Part shown: piece by piece, positions 1 to 11,443 of the stretch
Position numbering within the stretch: the first letter of the stretch is position 1
Layout of the letters: every line of letters begins with the position of its first letter
NCBI GenBank assembly: GCA_003254885.1
Contig: QANT01000682.1
Location: forward strand, 1 to 48,809
Length of the DNA stretch: 48,809 nt
From: Purshia tridentata
Taxonomy: Eukaryota > Streptophyta > Magnoliopsida > Rosales > Rosaceae
Reading direction: 5' to 3'
Program-made: the position numbers and the translations under genes
Notes under the pieces: generated by a model
What the model saw: the letters and a program-made list of their open reading frames with translations, nothing else
What the model was told of the DNA's origin: nothing
Databases searched by the model: none

Positions 1-3000
1 CAAGGAAATTGCCAATACAAAACTTGAAACTAACAGTGCTTAATTTTAAACCTCCTAATGACATACAAAATTTGTCTAAACTTTCACCCATATAAAACAT
101 CTCTCAAAACTCTCTAATATTTACAATTCCTTTTATACCCTTATATTCATGTTCAAAATGGTATTTAATAAAGGTTCATTTACAAATAAGTCAATAAAAA
201 GTTTCAATATTATAAATACCCAATTTTGTCAGCGTATATGTTGGAGTTTAGCACCGGAATTTTGGGTATGAGATGGGATCAAAAAATGGGAATTTATCCT
301 TATAAACCCTCATTTTTTAATTTCAAATGTTTTTTGACTTATTTTTAATTTTTTGTATAATAAAAAGAGAAAACTGAAATATTAAAAAAAAGTTGGGTCA
401 AACTTTGATAAATATTAGTTGACCAAGGGTTTTAGGAGAGATTAAGTTCCTAATAAAGGCCTTTGAATTATTTTCATTAAGGATGGGAGTTTTGATTAAT
501 TAAGTTCAAAATAGGAGCTTATGAATAGTTTACATAATTTTGAAAAATAATATAATTCTCTTGGAAAAAAATTAATTAATGCTTTCGCATAGAAATGGAA
601 AACAAAACTCAAGCTTAGAAAAGCATCAGATTCCCATAAACTGGCAAAAGTCTTCGTCTTCTTGTGTCTGCACTTACAAAATATGCTAATGGAATTATCT
701 TCCTCCTCTTGAACTTCCAAACATTGAATCAAATGGCCCTTAACTCACTCACTTATTCCTCATATTAGTACGGTTAATAATTTTATTTGAATTCAATTAG
801 TCCAAATTTTTTTAAATAATGACTTAAAACATGAAGAAAGAGTAACATGCACACCATTAACATTTATTCCTTTTCTCTCAGCCAAAAAAAAAACATTTAA
901 ATTTATTCCTTTTTATGTAAAAGATTGCAAAGCCATAGCTTTTACATATATAAGTTCTCATAAATCTCCTCTAGGAGATATCTAAATATGTCAAATTGCA
1001 AATTTGAATAATTGATTTGATTATTTCTTGATTGAATGTGTAATTTAAATTCATAGTTTTGTAATATAATATAATTATACTGTTAAACTGTCTTTACAAA
1101 AGGATAATACCTTATAAGTTCCATCTCCACTTATCAACATTGATAACTTTTTCACTATGTATAGTGGAAAGGAGGTAAAAAATGATTTCTTTCACTTTCT
1201 TAATTACTATATAAAATATTATAAGGACTATGATCAACGTCAAAGAAATTTAAAATTCTTGTAACATTTCTCAATGGAAGGTTGCCAAATGCTATTAGAG
1301 TTAGAAATAAGAGATGACTTAACTAGAATAACATGTGGATATAGTTTAATTTCTGCTCCTACTTCTAACTCAATGTTAAAGTTAAATAGGGACTTCATTA
1401 ATTTGGAATCAATAAAATAATTAATTATGGGGGTTGTGATCAAGAACTGCATTAAATTATAATATTATGATTGTGATGACTTTGGCCTTGAACCGTCCAC
1501 ATATTTAGTGGGGTTTCCATTGATTGCAATTGTGACCTACATAGAAAATTTACAAAATGTAATGTCCCACTATACTAAAATGTATAATATATAGTAGGTG
1601 TGTCACCTCACCTGTAACCATAATTTCCCAGATGATATAGACATGACACAATAATATATAGTGGTGCCTATTAATTTGACACTTAAGCCTCTTGCATAAA
1701 TGTTATATTAATTGCTTGACTATAGTCGTTATAAGGATTATGACTTCATATCCACTAATTGAAAAAGGCTATAATTCATATACAAGGAATTGACTATCAA
1801 AAACACAATAAATAGGGTTAATTTTTCAGTTAGCTAGTGAAATTTACCAAAATTTGTATGAGATGTATGGATAATCTCATTTTCATTATGAATGAGAGAG
1901 AAAGTAGCTCTGTGTACTCAAATTAAGGAAGAGGATGCTATAGTCATCTTATCTTTTATTTTATTTTTGTATTACAGGGGAGGGGGGAGATTTCGAACCC
2001 AAGCATGTAGGGAGACTTTTTATCCTCAACCAATTACGTCAACTCCAATTCACGTACTCATGTTATCCTTCTATGCCAATGATCTACTTTCTCATTCTTA
2101 AAAAAACAACTTATATTTCTCTGCCCAACCATTAATATTTTCAAAATACCCATCATTCACAATCCTATCTTTTTTATTTTCGTGCTACCCAAAAAGATGT
2201 GGCCGTAACCTCAGAACTAATGACCAACATGGTGCATAGATAAAGTCACATGTGGGCTAAGTCCTAACATCTTTAGCAAAAAGAACTTATATGTTGCTTT
2301 GTACATATTTTAAAAAAGTGTAGGATATCAAGTATTAAATGCCAAAATCAATTTGTTTATATAGTTTTTAAAAATTTATAACTTTTAATCATATTTATCT
2401 TTATAATTAAGATTTTAAGTTCGAATTCTCATTTTGAAATATATATTTTGGCCAATCACATTTTGAAATATTAATATCTAAAGGGGGAAAACCTTTTTGC
2501 TTTGTTTTCTAGTTTTGTTTTTTTTCGGGCAGAGTGCATGTTAGGTTTAGAAATATGAAATTTGCAAATTATTAGGGGAAAAATTAGCTATTGGCTTACA
2601 CAATATAGACCATTATATTTGTGCGGCCAGATGGTTGAAAGCAGTGATTTTTTAACTTTTTAATTGTCCACATTATCATATTATGCCTTCATTTTAAATT
2701 GAAAACCCTTCTTGACTGTTGTTTGTGATGGAAATTACGAAACTATGCAAAAAAGAAACATCAAATAGGTAATAGAATATGCCAAAGTGGTTGGAATAAG
2801 ATGGGTATGCGCTAAAGTTAGTAGCACAACCCAAGATTCTACCAATAAAAAATTTATCAATAAAATAAAAAAATTACAGAACCCAAGTGATAATATAGCT
2901 CAACTAAAATAATATATAAAATCTATTTGAGATGGGGACTTTGATGTGGGGACTCAGGCTTGGCGTCTCTGAGGCCCAGCTTTGTGCATGCACATGAATT

Positions 3001-3080
3001 AAGAAAAAATGCAACAAAAACATGGTTGGTTTAATCTTTAGTGAAATGTTTCAAAAATGAAAATCGTTATACAATAATCA
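1..3080. other. AT-rich intergenic region, no gene seen
   Basis: No open reading frame here looks like protein. The short frames at 496-732, 1240-1452 and 1892-2101 have low-complexity or random composition and no recognisable domain. The stretch around 1975-2060 (an aggggagg run followed by a tttcgaaccc motif) resembles a worn tRNA-derived repeat fragment, but I cannot define its ends. I see no RNA gene. Confidence 0.6.
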
Positions 3081-3083
3081 CTT

Positions 3084-3362
3084 AGAGCATCTGCAGTAGT
3101 GAGGTTCATTTCAATTTTATTGAAAAATATTGAACTAAAAGTTAAAAAAAAAAAAAAAAAAGAGACTTGCAGTGGTAGAGTTTATTTCTACAACTTCTCT
3201 TATGTTGGCACATGGATTACATTATATTTCATTGTCTCTTATATTAAATTCCCTATCTTCTTTTTGAATTGTACCATTGCAAGTAAAACTACAGTTCATT
3301 TCAATTGATGCAAAAACAGTTCACAAAATTGAACTATTGAACAACCACTATAGATGCATGCT
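3084..3362. mobile_element. putative MITE-like element with imperfect terminal inverted repeats
   Basis: The left end reads agagcatctgcagtagtg and the reverse complement of the right end reads agcatgcatctatagtgg. Both then run into similar ttca/ttcaat tracts, giving an imperfect inverted repeat about 279 bp apart. The interior is AT-rich, contains a poly-A run and codes for nothing. This is the size and build of a non-autonomous DNA transposon. I cannot identify a convincing target-site duplication, so both the borders and the superfamily are uncertain. Confidence 0.4.
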
Positions 3363-3677
3363 ATTATTTTCAACGGTTAAAAAGCTTAATCCTTGTTGCA
3401 GGAAGAAAGACTAAAAATAGTATGTTGAGTGTATATTCTATGCTCGACATGTAAAGTCTTACATTACCTTATATAATGTCATAGGCTTCTCTTACCACAA
3501 CCAATTATTTATGGGTTGAATGCTTTAATTTTAAGAAGTTATCAAAACAGATATCTCATGCGTTAGACAAAACGACTGCACATTACATGTCACTCCATAT
3601 AAATTGTATACATTTAAGTGAAGTCATATGTAGCACAGTAGCAGTTTGGGGATACTAGTACTGCTAAATATAGGTGA

Positions 3678-3851
3678 TAAGATTAATGAGTGAGGACCAT
3701 TTCATCATCTAACATAAGAAGAACAGCAGGTTAAGATTGGTAGCCTATCCATGATGACATTATATGTTCCAATTGTCTTACTAAGTAGATCATGATGCAT
3801 GCATGACCCACCAATGATTGATGTCAGACCAGAGTGGCAGTGCTTTTGGTG
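3678..3851. repeat. tandem copy of the SINE locus in its empty (pre-insertion) state
   Basis: This segment matches 3953-4024 joined directly to 4220-4321, with a few single-base differences. It carries one copy of the 17-bp motif aagattggtagcctatc (3733-3749), where the downstream copy has two copies flanking a SINE. It is therefore what the site looks like without the insertion. It ends at the N at 3852. The simplest reading is that it is the other haplotype, placed in series by the assembler. Confidence 0.75.
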
Positions 3852-3852
3852 N

Positions 3853-3952
3853 GGCCCGACCCGCCTCGTGGGATTAGTCCTGGGCCTTGGCCTGGGGATA
3901 CCCTGGTAGATCCAAAAAAAGATTGGTAGCCTATCCATGATGACATTATATG
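3853..3952 (+). repeat. partial duplicate of the SINE 3' half plus right flank
   Basis: This 100-bp piece matches 4137-4236: the last part of the SINE, its A tail, the target duplication and the first bases of right flank. It begins directly after the N at 3852 and stops abruptly where the left flank restarts at 3953. A natural element would not break this way at both ends, so an assembly join is more likely than a rearrangement. Confidence 0.7.
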
Positions 3953-4024
3953 TAAGATTAATGAGTGAGGACCATTTCATCATCTAACAGAAGAAGAACA
4001 GTAGGTTAAGATTGGTAGCCTATC

Positions 4025-4202
4025 ACCAACGAAGGTTGGCGTGGGTGGAAGGGACCCTCGTCGCTTAAGCATGTGGTCTCGGTTTCGAGCCCTTGTGGAT
4101 GCAGCAGACTTTCTTGGGAGAGGTACCCCCGAACCGGGCCCGACCCGCCTCGTGGGATTAGTCCTGGGCCTTGGCCTGGGGATACCCTGGTAGATCCAAA
4201 AA
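4025..4202 (+). mobile_element. tRNA-derived SINE, complete, with 17-bp target-site duplication
   Basis: The element is about 178 bp long and is bordered by the direct repeat aagattggtagcctatc at 4008-4024 and 4203-4219. A Pol III B-box-like motif, ggtttcgagcc, lies at 4081-4091. A degenerate A-box-like stretch lies around 4033-4047. The 3' end is an A run after tagatcc. These are the standard parts of a plant tRNA-derived SINE, mobilised by LINE machinery in trans. I do not know the family name. The near-perfect target duplication and the empty copy nearby point to a recent, possibly still polymorphic insertion. Confidence 0.8.
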
Positions 4203-4339
4203 AAGATTGGTAGCCTATCCATGATGACATTATATGTTCCAATTGTCTTACTAAGTAGATCATGATGCATGCATGACCCACCAATGATTGATGTCAGACC
4301 AGAGTGGCAGTGCTTTTGGTGAGACCTAGAAGACAAACC

Positions 4340-4867
4340 TTTTAATGGAGCTTTTTGGGAAATTGGCTGTATATATATATATATGTCATGGAAATATGCA
4401 AGTTGATGATTTAAGGTTTGTAGTACTTGGAGTGACAGTTCTAGAAGGCTGCGCTGCCATTCTTGGATTTCATGCCTGCATTATTTGTTGTCATTTTGTT
4501 TGCTAGTTTGTAGAATTGTCACCGATGGCATTGTCTTTCTCTTTTCCTCGATACACAATAATGCATATTTTAAGGGATTCGAATTTTTTATTTTGGGTTG
4601 TGATTATTTATTTATTTATTAATTAACTTGATTAGCGTTTATGAGTTTGAATTTAAAATCTACTCTAATAAAGATAGATTAGGTGGCATCTATTAAACTA
4701 AATGGTCATTAGGCTTACATAATTAAACTTACTTATGGGATACCCAGAAGTAGTATACATTACACTGTACAATACATGGCCTATTTTATGTTACAACAAA
4801 ATTAGAGCTCAACTCAACACAAACTTAAAATTTCAAAATGTACCAGATGATGATACTCATTGATTCT
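4340..4867. other. spacer downstream of TMM
   Basis: This is AT-rich and has a short TA microsatellite around 4370-4384. The part next to 4867 would be the TMM 3' untranslated region on the minus strand. No further coding sequence, and in particular no extra hydrophobic TMM exon, is visible in it. Confidence 0.55.
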
Positions 4868-6205
4868 TCATGGACCGGGCTTTGGTGTGTCACATGGCCC
4901 AATGCCAGAGTCCAAATTGTCTTCCAACCCACTATTGGCATTGTAACAAAGCCCAGAGTTATTATAAAGCCTAAGCTTCCTTCTCATCCTCCAAACCATT
5001 TCTCTCCCAAACGGGATTGGCCCAACTAACCCGTTATCGTTTAATCTCAATTCACTAAGACCTTTGAGCTCCCGAAAGCTAGTTGGGATTGAACCATTCA
5101 AGTGGTTCCCATCAAGATGAAGCACACGAAGGCTTGGCAAGTGACCTAGTGATGGAGGTATAGGACCATGCAAGTTCGTGTTTGATAAAATTAGGGTCAT
5201 TAGCCCCTTCATACCATCAAACCCATCACTAGGAATTGGTGATGGGCCCATTGGGTTTCCTTTGAGGATCAAAGTTTGGAGGGAAATTAAGGTTCTAAGC
5301 CAAATGGGAATTGGGCCCATTAGGTGGTTGTAGCTCAAATCCATGAGCATGAGATTTCCAAGGCCGGAAATGGAGTCGGGTATTGAGCCAGTGAGTCGGT
5401 TGTGGCCCAAGTCAATTTTGATTAGGGCATGGCAGGCTCCAATGTTGGGTGGGATTGAGCCCACTAGAAGGTTTTGGCTCAGGTCAAAAATACTCAAAAT
5501 TGGGAAGGTAAAATTGGGAATTGAACCATTGAGTCTATTGCTGCTCAAGTCTAACGACCTTAGACCGGCGATTCGGCCCAATGATATCGGAATTGAGCCG
5601 TTGAGATTGTTTTTGTGGAGGTCAAGAACCCTTAAACGGGTGAGATTGCCTAACTCAACAGGTATGGGACCCACATGGCCATTTTCTCTAAGCACCAAAG
5701 TTTGGAGTGTGGGACCCAATTGCCCCAAAAACGTTGGGATTGGTTGAGGATTGTAACTAAAACAACGGTAGAAAAACAAGGTCCGAAGATAAGCAAGTTT
5801 TGTGATGGAGGGTGAAATATGGGACCGGGTCGGGTCGCAGGTCGGGAAGGCAGTGTCGTCGGATAAGGCCCCGAACGAGAGCGAGACGATGTGGTACACA
5901 TTGTCCTTGTCAGGCATGCACTCAATGCCATGCCAACGGCCCCTGCACACGTCAGGAATTTCTGTAGCCCAGTCGTTCCCAGTGGCCCGCATGATGTCAT
6001 AGACCGCTTTTTGCTCCCGGGTGTCGGTTCGGATCCCATTTTTGTTCATGGAGAACCCGGTCTGCGGGCCATCCACAAGGTCCCCCGGGACGCCCGAATC
6101 CGACATAATGACCGTGAAAGGGGTGGCCAGCAGCCAGACGTGCATGAAAGATAGAAGAAAGAGTGTTGGTAGAAGCATTTTGGGGGGTGAGGAAATGAGT
6201 GTCAT
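4868..6205 (-). CDS. TMM: TOO MANY MOUTHS, LRR receptor-like protein of stomatal patterning
   Basis: This is a single-exon gene of 445 residues. In Arabidopsis, TMM pairs with ERECTA-family kinases at the plasma membrane to read EPF peptides and space stomata. Seen here: an N-terminal hydrophobic signal peptide (about residues 10-27); an N-cap ending DVCRGRWHGIEC; the TMM hallmark block GNDWATEIPDVCRGRWHGIE; and about ten plant-type LRRs with LxxLxLxxNxLxGxIP spacing. A C-cap containing WRMRRKLRLYNNSGLC follows. A second Met at residue 10 would leave a tighter signal peptide, so the start is not certain. The oddity is the end: the protein stops at CDTPKPGP, while Arabidopsis TMM has roughly 50 more residues including a hydrophobic tail. 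Downstream frames give only a short MSIIIWYILKF before a stop. It may be secreted, or anchored only through its partner. Orthology is very secure; the anchoring state is inferred. Confidence 0.95.
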   Translation of the reverse strand: MTLISSPPKMLLPTLFLLSFMHVWLLATPFTVIMSDSGVPGDLVDGPQTGFSMNKNGIRTDTREQKAVYDIMRATGNDWATEIPDVCRGRWHGIECMPDKDNVYHIVSLSFGALSDDTAFPTCDPTRSHISPSITKLAYLRTLFFYRCFSYNPQPIPTFLGQLGPTLQTLVLRENGHVGPIPVELGNLTRLRVLDLHKNNLNGSIPISLGRIAGLRSLDLSSNRLNGSIPNFTFPILSIFDLSQNLLVGSIPPNIGACHALIKIDLGHNRLTGSIPDSISGLGNLMLMDLSYNHLMGPIPIWLRTLISLQTLILKGNPMGPSPIPSDGFDGMKGLMTLILSNTNLHGPIPPSLGHLPSLRVLHLDGNHLNGSIPTSFRELKGLSELRLNDNGLVGPIPFGREMVWRMRRKLRLYNNSGLCYNANSGLEDNLDSGIGPCDTPKPGP

Positions 6206-8434
6206 TTTGTGAAAACTTGGACTAGTTATGGGATTGAGGGCTGTGGGTTCGTTGTTGATTATATATGAGGCTGAATCGGTTCGGCGTTAATGGGATCCGG
6301 GTCGGGTTGGTGGGTGAGGCAATTATTAAGTGACCAAAAAGGAGGTTGGAGTGTGTATCGAAATTTATGGGTTCACGGGAAATGGGAGAGTGGAAAATAA
6401 ATGTAGTAATGCACATGGAATATTTTGAGCATTAATGTGCTTCACGGGATTTACACAACACTGACTCAGCTCATCAACCTGGTAAATTAATTCATGGTAA
6501 TTGAATTCCAATTCACTTTCTAGCCACAAGTTCTAGAATTTAATACCATCTTTTGATGATATCCCAGAAATATATACAAAACATTGGGCAAAACGCCATA
6601 GCCAAACCCCCCAATAAAAAAGAACCTGCCTCTAATTTAGTCAGTCAGAAAATGACCCACTAACCCAAATCAGCTCCTTTTTTCTTCTTGTACTAGTTTT
6701 TGAGCTCCTTCAGCTTCTTCTTCTTCTGGGTCTTCCTGAACTCTCTCTCTCTCTCTCGAGCTTGTTGCAGAGTGGAGGGGAGAGAAAAGGCCGGAAAAGC
6801 TGAACTACTAAAGAAGATGAATAGGGGAGAACGAAACAGAGACGGGATTTTCAGAGAGCAGAGAAGGCAGAGTCTTTTTGTCCACACCCTTGTGGCTTCT
6901 TCTTTGGCCTTGTTTTCTTTCTGTCTTTCAAATTATTTTTGGTTCAGCAGTTGTCATTTTTCTTGTAAATCTCAAATTTTCAAAGCGTCAGAAGAAACAC
7001 ATAGGGATGTGAGTGGGGATCCATTTTAATTCTTAATTCTTTATATTATTTATATGTGATGGTTTTTTCTAAAATAATAATTAAAATGAAACATATTATG
7101 GGTTTGTGGGTTCAAATTCAATCTCTCCTAATTAGAAACTATTTATTCATATAAAACCATGTTATTACATTTCATAATTTAGACCCCAATGATGAGTAGT
7201 ATTTGATGGGGTATACATTATTGGAGAAAATAAAACGAATACCCGTCTTTTATTAGAAGCATGCTTTTGTGCGCTGGTGTGTGTGTCAGTGTTGTACGTG
7301 TGTTACCATATAAAAATGGAGTTATTAGCAAAAGAAAAAAGGAGTTTTTGGAAATTGGATATTAAATTAAACCCGAGTTGGCCACTGGTCGCTGAACCAC
7401 CCACTTTCTAAACAATTTTGGGTTAACTTAAGCCATATTTGGACAAATTAAGGTAAGATTGCAAATGTTATATAACTAACTATGTGGACTTTAGTAAAAA
7501 TATTAGAATTACAAAGATCAAAGTAGATAATGATCTAAATTAATTACATGAATCAAAGTAAAAAGTGACATAAAAACCGTGCACCGACGACACCGAACTA
7601 AACTGGAGAAAAAGAAATCGACAACACCAACAACACCGACACTTTATTTTTGTTTATCTCTATTAGTTTTTATCCAAGTTTTACTAAAATGTGCTATAAA
7701 GCTATAATGGCTATTAAACTGGAAAGTTTGAGGTATGAACATGTTTGTGCATGTTAAGTTGTGTAATAATCATTTTTTTTTCTTTATCAATGAATACCTC
7801 CTTAATTGATTAAAAAATTTGTAATGACGAAAATGATGCATAATGTACAACATTAGACATGCATAAAATTTAGAGATTTATATGGTGAGCTAGCCAGTAA
7901 TTCTGTATATTAAAAAATCAATAATTTTAAGAAAGCAAGAAATCAGCCATGCAAAAGTAGGGATTACGTACATGATATGGTCATTGTTAAGTTCACTAAA
8001 CTATGTCTGGAACATCAACATGGTGCTTTTCTTTCTCAAGGTTTTCAACATCCAATAATGGAGATGCTTAAGCAAAGATATGCACATGTCCCACCAAAGA
8101 AAGAAAAGCATCAAGAAAACTTCTTACAATTTTGTCATTATAAAACTAGGTAGTCCTCCTCTTATGTTATAGCTTATTAGAAAAGAAAAGGCCACGTGAA
8201 CTTAAATTTAACTACAAAAGAAGGAAGGAAGGAATAAATCAAATGAAAAAAGTGATAATTAAGGAATAAATTGAAAATAAAAAGAGAGAACAAGTAAGGA
8301 ATGCATTCCATTCTTGCTCGGCTAAGAGAGTGAGTTAGTCATGATGCCTGAATTGCAGTTGAAGCAATATATTCTTCTATACCTCATCACTATAAAACTG
8401 GTTGGGAAGAATAACTCTAGTACGGCAAACCATC
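6206..8434. other. TMM upstream region and gene-free spacer
   Basis: The first few hundred bases should hold the TMM promoter on the minus strand. A CT microsatellite lies at about 6739-6757, with a pyrimidine-rich stretch around it. A 109-residue frame at 6700-7029 (plus) is rich in Ser and Phe, resembles no family I know, and crosses this repeat, so I do not call it a gene. The remainder is AT-rich and shows no recognisable element. Confidence 0.5.
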
Positions 8435-9234
8435 TGTTGGTGCTCGGATCGGGATCCACGTCACCCACGATTGGATAGTTGACACATGTCCCCTATCCTT
8501 CATGTTGACCGGTAGCTCAAACAGAATTGACTATTTGCCACATCTTTATGCCGAGCCGAACTATGAGACCGGGGTAGACTCAGCATCGAACCCGTGTAAG
8601 CCGCACGACCCTCGAGGTTAGTCTCATGGATCAGCTCGGGTGGAGATGCCGATCGGTTCGGCCTCATCCACTTATGTCGATGTCGATCTTGGACGCACAT
8701 TCCCCATGGGACATGCACTCAAGTGCTAGTTGCACGAAGTCTCCTTTCTATCTGACGCAAAGCAAGCATAACTTGACAGCAACCTTGCCCCTTCACCCAC
8801 TTGCCATGCTTGCATTTAATGCCCAAGTGCCCTGGTAGGTGAAATGCGCATCATAGACGATTTGACGTGGCCTCATCGTGATCGCCCATCTCCATGCAGG
8901 TATTCCGGACTTTTGCCTATAAATATGACCTTCCCTTCCCCCTTGAAAGGGGAGGGAAAAAAGAAAAGAAAAAGATACAGAGCAAGAAACACAGAAACCA
9001 AATAACAACTGAATTGATCTCAAGCCTAGCTCTTGGGGTTAATCATTTGATTCATTACTGTTTTCTAACTTGCACACCGGAGGGTTCTTAGCTAACACCT
9101 CACTGGTGTATGTTCCCATTGTTGTTCTTTTTCTCATATAGAAATCATTGAGTTTGGAGATCGAAGGTGCAAGATCGAGTCTATTTCTGTTCATCTACGT
9201 TGATTCAAAGACCACCCCAGTTTTTCCATCAACA
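8435..9234 (+). mobile_element. putative solo LTR of a Ty3/gypsy-type retrotransposon
   Basis: This block of about 800 bp is less AT-rich than its surroundings. It starts TGTTGGTGCTCGG and ends CCATCAACA, so TGTTG and CAACA form the expected terminal inverted repeat. The 5-bp flanks are ccatc and ccaac, a four-of-five match to a target duplication. A TATAAATA box lies at 8918-8925. The R-U5-like part has phrases common in plant gypsy LTRs, for example gatcgaaggtgcaagatcg and gattcaaagaccaccc. No gag or pol sequence lies on either side, hence a solo LTR. The resistance pseudogene start codon lies 100 bp beyond the right end. The borders rest on pattern alone. Confidence 0.6.
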
Positions 9235-9333
9235 CCAACACTACTTTCTTCTTTTTCCAAATATTGTGTGATCATTTGCATTTCATATCGCTCCTTTTCT
9301 TTTCCTACTACAAATTCATTTCGTACGTTAACA

Positions 9334-11443
9334 ATGGCTGAAGCATTCATTTCCTTAATAGTGGAACAGTTGGGTTCAATCATTGGCCAACAGGTTGAAC
9401 AAAAGGTGAAATTAGTCGTGAATGTTGAGAAAAAAGTTGCAAATCTCAGTAGCAATTTCAAAGCTATTGAAGCTGTGCTCCAGAATGCAGAGGAGAGGCA
9501 AGTGAAAAAGGCTGACGTGAAATATTGGCTCGATAATTTGAAGGAAGTATCTTACGAGATGGACGACGTGTTGGACGAGTGGATCACTGAAATCCTCAAA
9601 CAACGTTTTCAGAGAGACGAGAAAGAAGCTAGAAATGCTCATGTTACTAAGAAGAAGGTATGTTTCTGCATTCCTACCCATTGTGTTTATTTTGGCCAAT
9701 TCAGTCAAGTAATTCGCCGTTATGACATTGGTCATAAGATAACGGAAGTAAATGAAAGGTTATCTTTCATTGTTAGTCAAAAACAATATTTTGACTTTCA
9801 AAACACCAAAAGAGGTAGTGAACAACTTGAACGACAAAAAAGCACTTCTTTTGTCGATAAGACATTTGGTCGAGTAGATGAAAAGGAAACGTTAGTAAGC
9901 AAATTGTTGAGTGAGAATAGTCAAGGAAGCACAACCCCTCTTGTCATCCCTATTGTAGGGATGGGAGGAATTGGCAAGACAGCTCTTGCCCAGTTGGCCT
10001 TTAATGATGAAAAGGTGAAGGCCCAATTTGACAATAGAATATGGGTTTGTGTCTCAGACCCATTTGATGAGATCAAGATTGCCAAAGAAATCATTGAAAG
10101 TCTTAATAAAAATGATAGTGCTCTAAATTCAAATAAGTTGGATTCTTTGTTGAAATGTATTGATGAATACATTAAAGGAAAGAAGTTTCTCCTTGTCTTG
10201 GATGATGTGTGGACCCAAGACAATAGAAAGTGGGAACAATTGAAGCTCTCTTTGCAAAATGGTGCAAAAGGTAGTAGAATATTGGTGACCACACGAAAAG
10301 AGGACGTGGCTGTGATGATGGGAATAGCCATTCATATTATCCGTTTGAAGGAGTTGAGTGATCAATATTGTAGGTCATTATTCTATCACATTGCATTTGG
10401 TGATAGAGTAGGAGATGATTCTAAAGTGTTCGAAGATATTGGGGAAGCAATTGTAAAAAAGTGTAAGGGCTTGCCCCGTATTGCAAAGACGTTAGGTGGT
10501 CTAATGCACTAAAAGAGAACGAGGAGAGAATGGCCAGATGTTTTGAATAGTGAAATATGTGAGTTAGATGTGGTTGAGAAACAAGTTTTCCAACCATTGT
10601 TACTAAGTTATTATGATTTGTTTCCACCGATCAAACGTTGTCTTTTATATTGTGTTACTTTTCCAAAAGATTATGTAATTAATAAAGACAATTTGATTGA
10701 GTCGTAGATGTCACAAAATTTTCTTAATTCAAATGTAAACAAAGAGAAGGATATAGTAGGTCAAATTATTTGATAATTTGACAATGCGGTCTTTCTTTCA
10801 AGATTTTGTGAAAGATGCAGATAGTGGAATAACTATAAGCTGCAAAATGCATGATATTGTGCACGACTTTCTACGATTTCTGACCAAGAATGAATGTCTT
10901 ATTATTGAGGCTGAGGGTGGCAATAAGAGTATGGAGTTGCCGGGTGAAAAGGTTCGACATCTTTCCTTAATGTTTGCACCCAAGTTTGCGAACTCTGGCA
11001 ACTTTCAATTCAAATATTACTACTTTTGGGTCCTTGTTGATTTCACAATTGAAATGTCTTAGGACACTGAATTTGAGTGAGAACTCCCTCCAAGAAGTTC
11101 AAGAGGAGGTTGGTGGGTTGGTACACTTGAGGTATCTTGATAATGTGGAACAACTTAAATTCGACACCATGCGGTTCTGGAAGTGTGGGAAGTAATGGCA
11201 GGTGGGTGGAATGAGCAGCAGCATCTGCAAGAGGAGGATTCTCAAATTACAATAATGCCATGCCTTTCTTCCTTAGAACTATCCTTCAGCCGTCGTATAC
11301 AAACACTGCCAGAGTTTATACGAAAGACACCACTGCAGCATTTGGCCATTAAAGATTGTGATATTCTAGCACCAGAATGCCAGAAAGACGGAGGGAAGGA
11401 GTGGCCCAAGATTTCTCACGTCCCAAACATCATAATTAGGTGA
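9334..11443 (+). pseudogene. CC-NBS-LRR (RGA-like) resistance gene remnant, broken
   Basis: The family start MAEAFISLIVEQLG lies at 9334. The first open stretch (to 10512) holds an Rx-type coiled coil with an EDVID-like segment (VSYEMDDVLDEW), a P-loop GMGGIGKTALAQ, an RNBS-A-like FDNRIWVCVSD, kinase-2 KKFLLVLDDVW, RNBS-B GSRILVTTR and a degenerate GLPL motif (GLPRIAK). TAA at 10510 and TAG at 10705 then interrupt the same frame. A frameshift near 10767 moves to the frame carrying MRSFFQDF and an MHD-type CKMHDIVHDF. After about 11030 only shreds of LRR remain, ending in the usual CNL tail (WPKISHVPNIII, stop at 11443). The LRR domain should be several hundred residues and is nearly gone. This is a non-functional intracellular immune receptor; a truncated CC-NBS product is conceivable but unproven. 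Confidence 0.9.

Noticed and set aside
1975..2060. Possible tRNA or SINE from a tttcgaaccc motif
   Set aside because: No cloverleaf, A box, tail or target duplication could be found around it.
3705..4336. Minus-strand frames of 92-118 residues
   Set aside because: They are translations of the SINE and its duplicated flanks, one of them running through an N.
5343..6212. Several plus-strand frames of 60-134 residues
   Set aside because: They lie antisense to the intact TMM coding sequence and reflect its regular LRR codon pattern.
6700..7029. 109-residue plus-strand frame upstream of TMM
   Set aside because: It starts in a CT microsatellite tract, has Phe/Ser-rich random composition, and matches no family I know.
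9148..9333. Upstream extension of the CC-NBS frame
   Set aside because: MAEAF at 9334 is the usual start of this family; most of the upstream codons lie inside the putative LTR.
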